A DNA stretch of 64,000 nt from Vibrio alfacsensis (GCF_003544875.1 NZ_CP032093.1:620001-684000); one strand, 5' to 3'. Shown: positions 19,593-29,562, numbered from the stretch's first letter. The notes: a model not told the origin generated them from the sequence alone. Translations and numbers: made by a program.

Positions 19593-20579
19593 TTATTTGC
19601 CTCCCTTACGTAGGCGAGGGTCTAGAATCATGTACAGCATGTCAGCCATTAGGTTGAAGCACAGCATGAACATCGTCATGATGATGAGCTGACCTTGAAG
19701 TACTTGGTAGTCACGTGCGTGAATTGCGTTTAGAAGAACCGTACCTAGACCTGGGTAGTTGAAGATCATCTCGATGATTAGCTGACCACCGATTGCCATA
19801 CCTAGAGACATTGAGAGTGCAGTGACACTTGGTAGCAGTGCGTTACGAGCTGCGTAGTTGAATACCACACGGTTTTCACTCAGACCTTTACCTTTTGCCA
19901 TTGTGATGTAATCTTCAGCAAGCAGGTTGATCATGTTGTTACGCATATTTACTAGGAAGCCACCAATCTGAACAATCGTTGCACAGAACAATGGAAGAAT
20001 AGCGTGATAACCCACGTCTTTTAGAAACTCCCAGTTTGTCCAGTCTGGTACGGTGCCCGGGGTGTAAGCGTAACCTGATGGGAACCACTTAAGACCGATG
20101 GCAAAGATGAACAGTGCTAGCATCGCGATAACCATTTGCGGAATCGCTTGAATGATCAGTGTGCCTGGCGTGACAAATGCGTCGTATCGGCTACCACGTT
20201 TCCAAGCCGCGAAGATACCGAGAACAGAAGCAATCGAGAATGAAAGTACAACAGCGGTACCTGCTAGGAATAATGACCAACCAAATGCGCCACCTAGTAG
20301 AGAGTTAACTGAAAGCGGATAGAACTGGATAGAAGTACCTAGCTCCCAGCTTAGAATGTTTTTGATGTACGACAGGTACTGAATGTAAATTGGACCATCT
20401 ACGAAACCCAGCAGCTCTTTCATTGCTGCGATTCGCTCTGGTGTTACCTGTACTGATGCGTTAGCAAACATCATGGTAACTGGGTCACCAGGCATTGCTC
20501 GCGGAATAATAAAGTTTAACGTCGCTGCAACTAAGAGCGCGACAAGATAGAACGACAAACGTCTTAAAAAATAACCCAT
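19593..20579 (-). CDS. Chitin oligosaccharide ABC transporter permease (DppB/OppB type)
   Basis: Inner-membrane permease of 328 aa. Its N-terminus MGYFLRRLSFYLVALLVAATLNFIIPRAMPGDPV is the OppB signature, and the EAA loop is YITMAKGKGLSENRVVFNYAARNALLP. Six membrane segments are visible. It is separated from the binding-protein gene by 170 nt holding two strong inverted repeats (20652-20732), so it is probably expressed below the binding protein. Confidence 0.9.
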   Translation of the reverse strand: MGYFLRRLSFYLVALLVAATLNFIIPRAMPGDPVTMMFANASVQVTPERIAAMKELLGFVDGPIYIQYLSYIKNILSWELGTSIQFYPLSVNSLLGGAFGWSLFLAGTAVVLSFSIASVLGIFAAWKRGSRYDAFVTPGTLIIQAIPQMVIAMLALFIFAIGLKWFPSGYAYTPGTVPDWTNWEFLKDVGYHAILPLFCATIVQIGGFLVNMRNNMINLLAEDYITMAKGKGLSENRVVFNYAARNALLPSVTALSMSLGMAIGGQLIIEMIFNYPGLGTVLLNAIHARDYQVLQGQLIIMTMFMLCFNLMADMLYMILDPRLRKGGK

Positions 20580-20651
20580 AACTCACACCTTACTCACCCA
20601 GATTTTTTCCCTGTTTCTGGTTTCAGGTCGCTCCTAGCGAAATTTAGAGCG

Positions 20652-20732
20652 AAAAATCCCCTGACGACGAGCGCCATATGTTGGTTTGGTCACAAGGGGA
20701 TTTTTATAGGCGGCACACGGGATGTGTGCCGC
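20652..20732 (-). other. Two intercistronic inverted repeats downstream of the binding-protein gene
   Basis: Reading the minus strand after the binding-protein stop, the first stem is GCGGCACAC / GTGTGCCGC (20732-20710) with a 5-nt loop. The second is AAAAATCCCCT / AGGGGATTTTT (20705-20652) with a 32-nt loop, and its A/T-rich ends mimic a terminator. The arrangement is like the attenuating hairpins between malE and malF: abundant binding protein, less permease. Confidence 0.7.
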
Positions 20733-20749
20733 TAGAAATGAACTTCTAC

Positions 20750-22432
20750 TTATTTAACTGGTTTTAGGTCCAATACGTGAAGTAGACGCTCTGGGATACC
20801 AGCCCAAATGTTTGGACGGCCCTTAGGATTTTCTTCGTTCCACCAACCAGTGAAGCGAGTTGTGTTGTATTGGTACATGTAAGCACCAGACAATACAGGG
20901 ATAGTGACTTGGTCTTGAGCGATGATTTGCTGAATACCGTGAGCGATTTCTAGCTGTTCTTGTTTGTCAGCTGTTTTGTAGAAGCTGTTTAGAAGACCAT
21001 CTAGCTTGTCGTTCTTGTAGAAGTGCATCGCGAAGCGAGGCATACCATCACCAGATTGTAGTGATGAATTGTATGCACTATTCCAGTACGTGTATGGATC
21101 CGCGCCGTGGAAGTAGTTGGTGTATGCAACGTCGTACGTACCCTCAAGCATTGCTTGGTTGTACACAGAGAAGTCTGGCGTACGAGCACGAGCCTTAATA
21201 CCAACTTCGCCTAACTGTTCAACCGCTAGTTGTACAGTGTTGTTGAAGTCTGTCCAACCGTTTGGTGATTGAATTAGAAGCTCGAAAGACTTGCCAGATG
21301 GCGTGTCAACGAAGCCGTCTTTGTTCACGTCTTTGAAGCCCGCTTTCGCTAGAAGTTTCTTCGCACCCTCAGCGTTGTACGAGTTGTAACCCTTGTACTT
21401 TTCATGAGTCTTTTCGTCAGACCAAGCTTCAAATGCGTAGCCAAGACCTGATGCGAAGTCATTCACAGTACCGCCACCGTAGAACGCGATGTCGATAATA
21501 GTTTGACGGTCAAGAGCCATAGAGAATGCGCGACGGAAGTCAACGTTAGTTAGCGCTTCGTTCTTCGCTGCATCTGGGTTTTTAAAGTTCACTACGAACG
21601 CTTGAGTACCTGCAGGCGGGTACCAGTAATGGTGTTTAGGGCTCGCTGCTGCGTAAGTACGGTCGATGTCTGGAACGAATGAAGAAGTCCAGTCCATTTC
21701 GCCGTTAACAACTTTACCCAGGAACTGGTCGTTGTTTGCAATTTGAGGAACACGTAGACAGTCAACGTCTAGGTTCGCTGCATCCCAGTAGTTCGGGTTT
21801 TCACATTGGATGTATAACTGAGGAGTGAAAGTGTCGATCACTGTGAACGGACCAGAACCCACAGGATTTTCGTTAGTGAATGTCGCTGGATCTTTTACTT
21901 TGCTCCATACATGCTTAGGTACCACTGGTACTCTAGCAATTTCGTAAGGAACGTTAGAGTTTGCTTCAGTTAGGTTGAACTTAACTTGGTGATCGTTAAG
22001 TTTTTCTACGCTGCTAACCCAAGAGTTGATACCTGATTGGTCTAGTTCAGGTTTTTCTTTAACTAGGTTGAAAGAGTAAACTACGTCATCAACGCTAAAC
22101 GCTTCACCATCAGACCATTTTACGCCTTTACGAATATCGAAAATTACGCTTTTTAGGTCATCTGCCATTTTGAAGTTTTCTGCTAGACGAAATACTGGTG
22201 TGTTACCATGCATTTCGTTGAAAACAACGAGAGGCTCGTAAATAAAGTCAGTCGTTGTGTGCAGGTTAGTTGCACCCAAGAAAGGGTTAAAGTTACGAAC
22301 AAAAGTTGTAAACTCTTTAGGGTGGATAGTCAGTTCACTGCGTTCAGCGGCTGTAGCTACTGATGCAAAACCGGTCGTAGCCGTTGCAATAATTGCTGTT
22401 GCTAGTGCTGTTTTTTTAATATTGGCAAGCAT
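20750..22432 (-). CDS. Chitin oligosaccharide-binding periplasmic protein (ABC family 5)
   Basis: Solute-binding protein of 560 aa with a signal peptide (MLANIKKTALATAIIATATT, cleavage after about residue 29, ATA-AERSELT). The mature protein is of the DppA/OppA family (PVFRLAENFKMADDLKSVIFDIRKGVKWSDGEAFSVDDV). It is equivalent to V. cholerae CBP (VC0620). CBP binds (GlcNAc)n for import and, when unliganded, restrains the sensor ChiS, whose gene lies next to it. First gene of the operon, transcribed from the 0.9-kb control region at its right. Confidence 0.93.
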   Translation of the reverse strand: MLANIKKTALATAIIATATTGFASVATAAERSELTIHPKEFTTFVRNFNPFLGATNLHTTTDFIYEPLVVFNEMHGNTPVFRLAENFKMADDLKSVIFDIRKGVKWSDGEAFSVDDVVYSFNLVKEKPELDQSGINSWVSSVEKLNDHQVKFNLTEANSNVPYEIARVPVVPKHVWSKVKDPATFTNENPVGSGPFTVIDTFTPQLYIQCENPNYWDAANLDVDCLRVPQIANNDQFLGKVVNGEMDWTSSFVPDIDRTYAAASPKHHYWYPPAGTQAFVVNFKNPDAAKNEALTNVDFRRAFSMALDRQTIIDIAFYGGGTVNDFASGLGYAFEAWSDEKTHEKYKGYNSYNAEGAKKLLAKAGFKDVNKDGFVDTPSGKSFELLIQSPNGWTDFNNTVQLAVEQLGEVGIKARARTPDFSVYNQAMLEGTYDVAYTNYFHGADPYTYWNSAYNSSLQSGDGMPRFAMHFYKNDKLDGLLNSFYKTADKQEQLEIAHGIQQIIAQDQVTIPVLSGAYMYQYNTTRFTGWWNEENPKGRPNIWAGIPERLLHVLDLKPVK

Positions 22433-22609
22433 AGCTGTTCCTTACTATTTGCTTTCATTTCACTAATGGAATAATGGATTAACATTCTCTAAGACCCACC
22501 TCTTCATCACTACACTATATCTATTTGCCTGTAGCTTCTAAGAGTGGCCTGTAGGCCTTAGGCACGGTTAAGAAAACACCTTATCAGTAAAATAATCAAA
22601 TTCGTTTCC

Positions 22610-22657
22610 CGTTAAAAACGTTAAAAACATAGCAACTTACGTTATAAACGTTATTTT
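22610..22657. repeat. Two tandem pairs of 9-bp CGTTAwAAA repeats
   Basis: CGTTAAAAA occurs at 22610 and 22619; CGTTATAAA at 22640 is followed by CGTTATTTT at 22649. Repeats within a pair are 9 bp apart and the pairs start 30 bp apart, about three helical turns. The block lies 180-225 bp upstream of the binding-protein ATG. The spacing suggests a multi-site operator; ChiS is one possible ligand. Confidence 0.6.
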
Positions 22658-22793
22658 GCGCTTTTGTACGTTTGCGGCTAAGTTTTGAACATTGAACTGC
22701 GTCGCAATATGTTGCCATGTAAAAAGTACGTGTTAGTTGTTACTAACCCTTGAGCTCTTTATTTTTGTTGGCTTCTATTGTTTGTGAGTCATT

Positions 22794-22809
22794 GTCGATC
22801 TAGCTCACA
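22794..22809 (-). promoter_or_regulatory. CRP-cAMP binding site candidate upstream of the chitobiose operon
   Basis: On the operon strand the sequence is TGTGAGCTAGATCGAC. It matches TGTGATCTAGATCACA at 12 of 16 positions with a perfect TGTGA half. It lies 362 bp upstream of the first ATG, so it would serve a distal promoter or act from a distance. Confidence 0.6.
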
Positions 22810-23044
22810 CGTCAAAAGTACGTTAATTATTTAAATAAAATTTAATCTGCCGTTCTGTTGTGATTGAGTTCGCAATCTCTACCAATTGTCAGCCAAACTC
22901 TGTTTTGAAACTCAAATATGGCCAAACTCCACGTAAAAATTGCTGTGAGGATTATGCTTTTTTTAGCTAGAAAAGGAAGTGTGTTTCGTAGCTTTAGTTA
23001 AAGCGATTGGGGTAAATCTAAAGTGAGAACCTCATTGGGTTGAG

Positions 23045-23090
23045 GCGACTTATTTTATGGCTTAGCAGCGACTTACTTTATGGCTTAGTA
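23045..23090. repeat. 23-bp tandem duplication
   Basis: Two adjacent 23-bp units (23045-23067 and 23068-23090) share 21 of 23 bases; each begins GCGACTTA and contains TTTATGGCTTAG. The block is in non-coding DNA between the operon control region and the chiS terminator. Function unknown. Confidence 0.8.
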
Positions 23091-23293
23091 ACGCTTTAGG
23101 CACACAATCTGAGTAATTACCTTGCCAGGTGTGGTTGGTCTATCGTAGATAAGGAGGAGGCTTCGTAGCCAGCAGCCCCAGAAGGAGATTGGTTTGTACC
23201 GTTTGCTTGAAACGTACTTATCGTATGTGCTTACTTATTGAGTGCCGCTTTGTTGGTGAAGAAGAGTGATCACATGCTTTATGAGATGACACA

Positions 23294-23324
23294 TAAAAAA
23301 ATACCCCACCAGATTGGTGGGGTA
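23294..23324 (-). terminator. Intrinsic terminator of chiS
   Basis: On the minus strand: TACCCCACC, loop AATCT, GGTGGGGTA (23324-23302), then seven T (23301-23295). Strong rho-independent terminator 22 nt after the chiS stop at 23346. Confidence 0.93.
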
Positions 23325-23345
23325 GGATGCGTATGTTATGAAAGA

Positions 23346-26300
23346 TTAACTGGTAAGCAATCTTTGTAACTTGTCTCGTTGAGCTTCTATATGAGCACGC
23401 TCTGGGCTTTGGTCCTTACAATGCTCAAGAATGAATTCGATAGAGCTTAGTACCGTTCGCCAGCGTGGCGTTTTAGGTAGCGTTTCAATGCGCATATATT
23501 TATCGAGCGTACGAGTTTGTAGCGTACTTCGGTCGAGGTAGACACGCCAAAGCCCACTTTGTTCTGCAAAGGCAAATTTGGTTTCTCCGGTTGCGGATTC
23601 CCAATAATCAAGGGCGTGCGACATAACATCGACGAGTACTTCACGCATAAGCTCTTGTTTGTCCTTTTACTGCCCAATGCTTTATCTGCAAGACGAGTAA
23701 ATTCCCCACCAAGCTCTTTCAATTTTTGAAGTTGGTCTTTGTCGCCATCGAATGCATAGCTCGACAGTACTTCAACGGCAGTTTCCAAATTGTGGATACG
23801 CGCTGCATTTGCCCCACCACCGACGTTAAAGATGTACATGACATCTAGGCCTGAGCCCTCAGGAAGTTTAAGAATGTCTGCTTCAATATTTTGGCGAATA
23901 TCCTCAACGTATATATCCACCTTGCCGCAGTAATGTGGTTGCTTGACTGTGAGGTATTTTGGCGCGATTAACTCATCTGCTGAAGATCGTCTAAGCTGCT
24001 CCAAAGTCCGTCTAAACAATTTGCATGCGGCTTCATTGGCAAAACGCACCCGTTGGTCTTCACGCAAGCAAATGATGGCTTCAGGAGCCGATTCCAATTG
24101 TTCAAGTAACCGTCCTTGTGTTTCTAGCAAGCTTGCTTCAATTTGTGCTCGCTGTCGGAGCTCAGACTCTAGGAGTTTGTTCTCGACATGACGCATTTCA
24201 GCTTTACTTGCCGTAAGGTGGGCTTGAATCCGAGCAGCAAGCTCCTGTTTGTTAAATGGCTTTGATAGATAATCATTAGCACCGGCTTCAAATCCACGAA
24301 CACGGTCTTCAGTTTGATTGAGAGCGGTGAGCATAATGATTGGCAGTTCAGCATGATCGTATGTTTGACGCAATTCACTACAAACTTGATAGCCGCTCAT
24401 TCCCGGCATCATGATATCGAGTAATAAGAGTTCAGGCTTTTCCTGTTCGATTAACGTTAGTGTATCAGGACCATCGGAAACGGTACGTACTCGGTAGCCT
24501 TCTAATCGTAAGAAGCTTTCTAACACGCGTAAGTTAACGGGTTCATCGTCGGCCACATAAAGAAGAGGGCCATCAGGATTTTCTGGTAGAGAAAGATCGT
24601 TGTTGCTGTCCATGTTAATTTCAGGAATTTGGAAATGTCCGCGAGCAGCAAGGCTTTCAGTGGCTTCAATTTCTGCTTCCGTAGCCAGTGGCAGAGTGAA
24701 ACTAAATGTCGTCCCGACCATTGGCTGGCTGCTCACATAGAGTGACCCGCCCATTAACTCAATCAATTGACGGCTGATTGATAGCCCCAAACCAGCACCT
24801 TGACGGTAACGGCTGGTATCTTGTCCCGCTTGGATAAGCGGTTCAAAAATATGCTCGAGGTGTTCAGCTGGAATACCTTGGCCAGTATCGACCACTTGAA
24901 CTCGGACTTGCTCATCAATAACATTGGCCGAGATGACGATTTTCCCCTCAGAGGTGTACTTGATCGCATTGCCGATCAAGTTATACAGCACTTGCTCTAA
25001 GCGCTGAGGATCGGCTGAAACGGCTTTTAAATCAGCTGGAACTTGATTGATGATTCGGATGGTTTTGTTTCCAAGTAAATGATTTGAAAGCTCAAGCACC
25101 AAGCGAGTAGCACTCGCAAGGCTAACCGCCGACTTTTGGATATCCATGCTGCCATAACGCATTTTGTGGTAATCCAATAAATCATCTACGAGGTTTGCCA
25201 AGCGCTGACCACTTTTAATGATGATATCCAGTTGGTACTTTTGGCTTGCAGGAATGGCACCATTTGCACCTGAGACTAGGGTTTCTGCAATTCCTACCAT
25301 TCCGTGCAGTGGTGTACGTAATTCGTGGGACGTCGTTGCTAGGAATTCATCTTTGAGTTTGTCTGCGAGTTGCAACTCTTCGTTCTGCTTTTGGATCAGT
25401 TTGATGTTGCTCTCGAGCTCTTCGTTTTGTTGCTTGATGGTTTGGATCTTCTCGCGAATAGAACGTTGCATACGCTCAAAACTAATGGCTAGACGGCCAA
25501 TTTCATCCTTGCGCTTGGTATTAAATGTGGTTTCGTCTAGATCACCTGCGGAAACCTTTTCAGCAGCCCACGTTAATTTGAGTAGAGGAGAAGTAATGAA
25601 GTTAGACAGGTAATGTGATGCAATGACTACTAGAACAATAGCGATAAGCATTGCAATAACGAATAGCTTTTCCAGCTGATGAACGCGATAAAAAGCTTCT
25701 TTTTCTGGTAGTTGAACCACCAATGCCCAAGTTATCCCTCGGGTTTGGATAGGCGCAAATGCGGCGATAAATTCTTCGCCCGCACCATTTTTGTAGGTAC
25801 CAACGTTTGTTTGACCAGCAAGGGCTTTATCCACGACTTCCAAGCTGTTTTGAATATCTTGTTGCTTGGTGTTAATGGTACGAGGCTGATGGTTGCTACC
25901 AACTAAAAGGGTATTGATGGATGAATCACGGTTGATATCAGCAACGAGTTTGGTGATGCCATTATTTGGTAGGCGGAACATGGCATAACTGTGTAAGTAG
26001 CCTTGCTGTACAATAGGTGCACCAAGCCATGCGACTTGTTTTCCATTTTCTAGATCAAAGTCAGAAACGACGACGGGGGTATAGTCTTCATTGATTTTTC
26101 GGTGAGCACTGACATCTTCAGAGAGATGCTTAAACGTTTTACCCAATGCGGTATCTTTGTATGGGCCGCTTAGTAAGTTAGTGCCATAGTTGTCGTCTTT
26201 GTTGATTGAATACGTGACGTTCCCATCAATGTCGACCAATAAAATATCGTTGAAATCCGAGCGCTTGAGTAATTCTAGATAAGCCCAGTGGTAGCGCTTA

Positions 26301-26731
26301 TGAAGCAGACGATAGCGTTCACTGCCTACGTAATCTGAAGATTCAGGCAAAATAGAAGTTTTGATTTGGTCGCCACTGCCTTTAATGTAGCGCTGCTGAG
26401 CGTTGTGTCTTGCGCTTTCGACATCTTGGCCCAAGCGACTAAATGCATTAACCAGGCCGTAGAATCGTCCACCACTCGCATAAGCTAATTCTGAACGCAC
26501 AAAACCCATTACTTCGGTTTCTTGTGCGGCGAAGTAATCGATGATTTGCTGTTGCTTGGTATCACGAACTGAAAGAAGGTGCGATGTGCTCTGTTCTTCA
26601 AGATCTTTAGTATGAGATTGCAGGAAGAAGATCGCCGTGATCGTCAGTGGCGTAATACTTAGAACCAAAAAGGCGGTCATTAGCGTACTTTGCAGACGCT
26701 TAAATTTCTGCTTTTTGTAGAATTTAAACAT
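23346..26731 (-). CDS. chiS: Hybrid sensor kinase / DNA-binding chitin regulator ChiS, frameshifted before its DNA-binding domain
   Basis: Membrane-anchored master regulator of chitin utilisation, 1128 aa after repair. Order: membrane segment (about 17-38), periplasmic Cache-like domain to about 350, membrane segment (357-380), HAMP, coiled coil, HisKA with His469 (TTSHELRTPLHG), HATPase (LGLSISRQLIELMGG), receiver with LLLLDIMMPGMSG, a PAS-like stretch (LESAPEAIICLREDQ), and a C-terminal domain. V. cholerae ChiS also has His469. The uninterrupted frame runs to 23447 with an unrelated tail (LGSKRTNKSLCVKY...). One extra A in the A4 run (23665-23668, minus strand) restores SKKDKQELMREVLVDVMSHAL to a stop at 23346, the one-component DNA-binding domain. 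Confidence 0.88.
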
Positions 26732-26932
26732 GAATAAGATTACAACTCATAAAAGGGCAGCGGCCAATAATTGGGGCTTGCCGAGGTTCTCGTTAAAACG
26801 GATAAGGCATTAAACTCAATAGAATTAACAAAATTAACGAGTTTTTTCTTTGACAAGAAAGTTGAGTGTAAAGCGTGGTGAAAGACGCAGTTTTGCCGAG
26901 TCTGATATGTTTTAGGAAATTTGCGCAGGATT

Positions 26933-27976
26933 TCACCTGCGCAGCAAGGGATTATGACTTTTAGCGTAGTAGATAGAGAACTTGGTAGTCTTATTTAGTG
27001 TCTCGCAATTATTGAATGCTTTTTCAATAATTGGTGGATATTTTAAGAAGTTGTTCGCAACAATGACCATTTCACCATCACGGGTCATATGGTGAGGAGC
27101 TTGACCTAATAGCGTTTCTGCTGCGTTGTAATTCGTGTCGAGACCACTGTGAAATGGTGGGTTACTGATGATAAAGCGATAGTTGTTTGAAGCATCTGAG
27201 TAAATGTCTGACGCAAATACATGCCCCGTTAACCCGTTAGCTTCTAACGTTGCTTGGCTAGAGGTGATCGCATAAGCGTTGATGTCACACATTTCAATCG
27301 CGATCTCAGGATTTGCTTTTGCCATAAATGCACCGAGCACGCCTGCACCGCAGCCAAAGTCGAGAACTTTGCCAGATAGCTTAGGCAGGGTTTCAAGCAG
27401 TAAGCGACTGCCTAAATCAAATTCACCATGGCTAAATACGCCAGGTAGGCTCTTCACCGTCAGTGATTGCTCACCTAACGTTATAACATAAGACTTAAAC
27501 CAATCAGTTTGATTAAAAGGCTTTGGCTCGTTAAGGCAAGTGCCCCAGTAGAATGAACAGCGACGTGCAGAGTCGTATTTGTTTACAGGGCCGTATTCTT
27601 TGAACATCTTCTCAATGCTCTTCACCCCAGAGCGGTTTTCACCAACGACGACGATCTCGGTATTGATACCAAGCTTCGCCATCAGCATGGCAAGTAAATA
27701 TTCTGCTTCTGCTTTTGCTTTTGGCCAGTACAACAACACCATGTCTGCTTGAGTATCAGTATCAAACTCTGAGCCGAAGTGGCTTCTAATTTTGTCAGAG
27801 CTGCGAATTTGACGGAAATAGCTGTAGTTAGAAGTGAACACTTCGACAGACTCACAGTGATTGACCAATTCCAGTGGGAATAAGTCTTCAACTTCACCTG
27901 CAACTAAAACGTGTTTTCCGTTGAAATACTCGAGTTGGCGCTGAGCTATTTGGCTAGGAGCGATATAAGCAGACAT
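26933..27976 (-). CDS. rsmC: 16S rRNA (guanine-1207-N2)-methyltransferase
   Basis: RNA methyltransferase of 347 aa. The N-terminal half is the degenerate MTase-like domain ([16 protein letters not shown]). The C-terminal half is catalytic with the SAM motif [17 protein letters not shown] (about residue 205) and the NPPFH motif ([14 protein letters not shown]) that marks N2-guanine methyltransferases. It acts on G1207 of 16S rRNA in the 30S subunit. It is a single gene, flanked by a 200-nt gap toward chiS and by the terminator at 28001. Confidence 0.92.
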   Translation of the reverse strand: MSAYIAPSQIAQRQLEYFNGKHVLVAGEVEDLFPLELVNHCESVEVFTSNYSYFRQIRSSDKIRSHFGSEFDTDTQADMVLLYWPKAKAEAEYLLAMLMAKLGINTEIVVVGENRSGVKSIEKMFKEYGPVNKYDSARRCSFYWGTCLNEPKPFNQTDWFKSYVITLGEQSLTVKSLPGVFSHGEFDLGSRLLLETLPKLSGKVLDFGCGAGVLGAFMAKANPEIAIEMCDINAYAITSSQATLEANGLTGHVFASDIYSDASNNYRFIISNPPFHSGLDTNYNAAETLLGQAPHHMTRDGEMVIVANNFLKYPPIIEKAFNNCETLNKTTKFSIYYAKSHNPLLRR

Positions 27977-28000
27977 AAATTTGGTTCATCAGAAAATAAG

Positions 28001-28031
28001 TTGGGCCAGATTTTCGCACAATCTGGCCCAA
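28001..28031 (-). terminator. Terminator-like hairpin between the AI-2E gene and rsmC
   Basis: Perfect 12-bp arms TTGGGCCAGATT (28001-28012) and AATCTGGCCCAA (28020-28031), 7-nt loop. It lies downstream of the AI-2E family gene on the minus strand; the following bases CTTATTTTC are only moderately T-rich. Confidence 0.75.
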
Positions 28032-28083
28032 GCTTGAAGCAATTAACGTATACCCAGAACTCAGGCGCTACTGACCGATATTT

Positions 28084-29168
28084 CTAGGTGTTATCTTGTT
28101 GGTTAAGGAAGTCTTTAAACTCTTCTTCGTAGATATTGAACAAGACCATGGTGACGGCAAAGATCAACGGACCATAGATCAATCCAATTAAGCCAAACAG
28201 GTGCAAACCTCCTAATAGTGAGAAGAAGATCATTAACGTGTTCATCCCTGCACTGCCTTGCATTAAAAGTGGGCGCAATAAGTTGTCAATAGAACCAACA
28301 ATTATCACACTCCAAACAGTAAGGAAGATTGCCCAAGTTGTATCGCCAGTCAGGAATAAATAGATGGCTGCTGGGATCCAGATTAATGCCGTACCGACTA
28401 CTGGTATGAAAGAAGCAAAGCCCATCATCGTTCCCCAGAACAAGCCAGGGAACCCGGCTAGCCACATACCAATACCTCCGGCAAAACCTTGTGCGATTGC
28501 CGTTAAGAATGAGCCCATTACAGCGGATTTAGAAACTTGCTCGATTTCTGTCAGAATTTTATCTTCTTGGCTACGCGAAAGCGGCAAAATATGGCGCAGT
28601 GCTGAAATGATTTTATCGTGATCGCGAAGTAGGAAGAACAACACGAACAGCATTAGGAAAAAATCCATCAAGAAGTTCGTGGCGTCACCTAGGATCTTTG
28701 CACTAATGGCCACAAGGTTAGAACCAAAGCTTGTTGCGAACTGACCAATTTTTTCTGCAATAGCCTGAGGTTCAATTTTGTCAAAAGGTAAGTATTCATT
28801 TACAAGAGATAAACCTTTGACTACCCATGGATGTTGGAAGATATCTTGAATACCGCCATTCGAAACCCATTGATAAGTGTTTTGTGAAAACACTGACCCT
28901 TGTTGAACAATTGCAGCAAATACAAATAATAATGGAATCACGATAATAAAAGTGAGCACGATACATGAAAGTAGTGACGCCATATTTTGGTGACTCGGCA
29001 TCTTTTCTCAAACCATTCATGAATTGGGAACATGAGTAGTGAGATGATGAAAGCCATAACGATTGAATTGATGTACGGTTCAACCAGTAAATAGCAGGCA
29101 AAAGCAGCGGCGAGGAGTGCAACGACTAGCACTCGGTGACTCGACGTGATTTTTACATTATTCGGCAT
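28084..29168 (-). CDS. AI-2E family (PerM-like) membrane protein, frameshifted near its N-terminus
   Basis: Polytopic inner-membrane protein, 361 aa after repair. It starts at ATG 29168 (MPNNVKITSSHRVLVVALLA) and shows family features: N-terminal hairpin of hydrophobic segments, the long amphipathic middle, then GGIGMWLAGFPGLFWGTMMGFASFIPVVGTALIWIP and GSIDNLLRPLLMQG, both diagnostic of the AI-2E/PerM family. Substrates of the family are poorly known; some members export AI-2, others exchange Na+/H+, so I give no symbol. The frame breaks at WFEKR/MPSHQNMAS: one more A in the A4 run (T at 29003-29006 on the plus strand) joins the halves. Confidence 0.82.
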
Positions 29169-29343
29169 AGGATTAATCCAACTTACGGATGATTTGTGTT
29201 TACGCCTTATACCACAGCGCAAAATCTTTAATACTTTGCACCGACAATTCTTTCAAGCTTATGACAGAGCTGAATTAGAACGGCGCCATTGACCTTGTTA
29301 TAATGACCACAATTCAGGCGGTTATCAATCAAGAGATCAAAAA

Positions 29344-29460
29344 ATGGGTTGCTGTGGCAAAGATAAGGCGTGTCAAACTGATACAAAGACCAAACGCATA
29401 CCATGGTTTGGAATTGTGCTTGGTGTGATAGTTATTCTAGTGTTCGTTAACTGGAAATAG
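29344..29460 (+). CDS. Small Cys-rich single-pass membrane protein, 38 aa
   Basis: Open frame of 38 codons starting MGCCGKDKACQTDTKTKRIP, followed by one hydrophobic helix WFGIVLGVIVILVFVNW and a terminal Lys. An AGAG sequence 8 nt upstream of the ATG could be the RBS, and its own intrinsic terminator begins 6 nt after the stop. The N-terminus has a CC...C cluster (Cys3, Cys4, Cys10) that could bind metal or be lipidated or oxidised. The basic stretch before the helix predicts a cytoplasmic N-terminus. No function is recognisable. Promoter, RBS, ORF and terminator as a unit make it likely real. Confidence 0.65.
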   Translation: MGCCGKDKACQTDTKTKRIPWFGIVLGVIVILVFVNWK

Positions 29461-29466
29461 GCATTA

Positions 29467-29489
29467 AAAAGGACCGAGATGGTCCTTTT
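29467..29489 (+). terminator. Bidirectional terminator after the 38-aa gene
   Basis: AAAAGGACC (29467-29475), GAGAT, GGTCCTTTT (29481-29489). A-tract and T-tract on both sides allow termination from both strands, so it can also stop hemL transcripts arriving from the right. Confidence 0.9.
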
Positions 29490-29562
29490 ATATTACATTT
29501 TATAATGAATTGAGCGCTATGGCTTTAGCGTTGTTTTGCTAAAAGCACCTAATTCAGTCAGC

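Larger units (their letters stand above)
22433..23345. promoter_or_regulatory. Non-coding control region of the chitobiose operon
   Basis: About 0.9 kb without a credible gene lies between the divergent-side start of the binding-protein gene and the end of chiS. It holds a CRP-like site (22794-22809), four 9-bp CGTTA-type repeats (22610-22657), a GGCCT-GT-AGGCC palindrome with a repeated GCCTGTAG (22528-22557), a 23-bp tandem duplication (23045-23090) and the chiS terminator. In V. cholerae this promoter answers to ChiS, CRP and SlmA. I could not place the -10/-35 with certainty. Confidence 0.75.
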
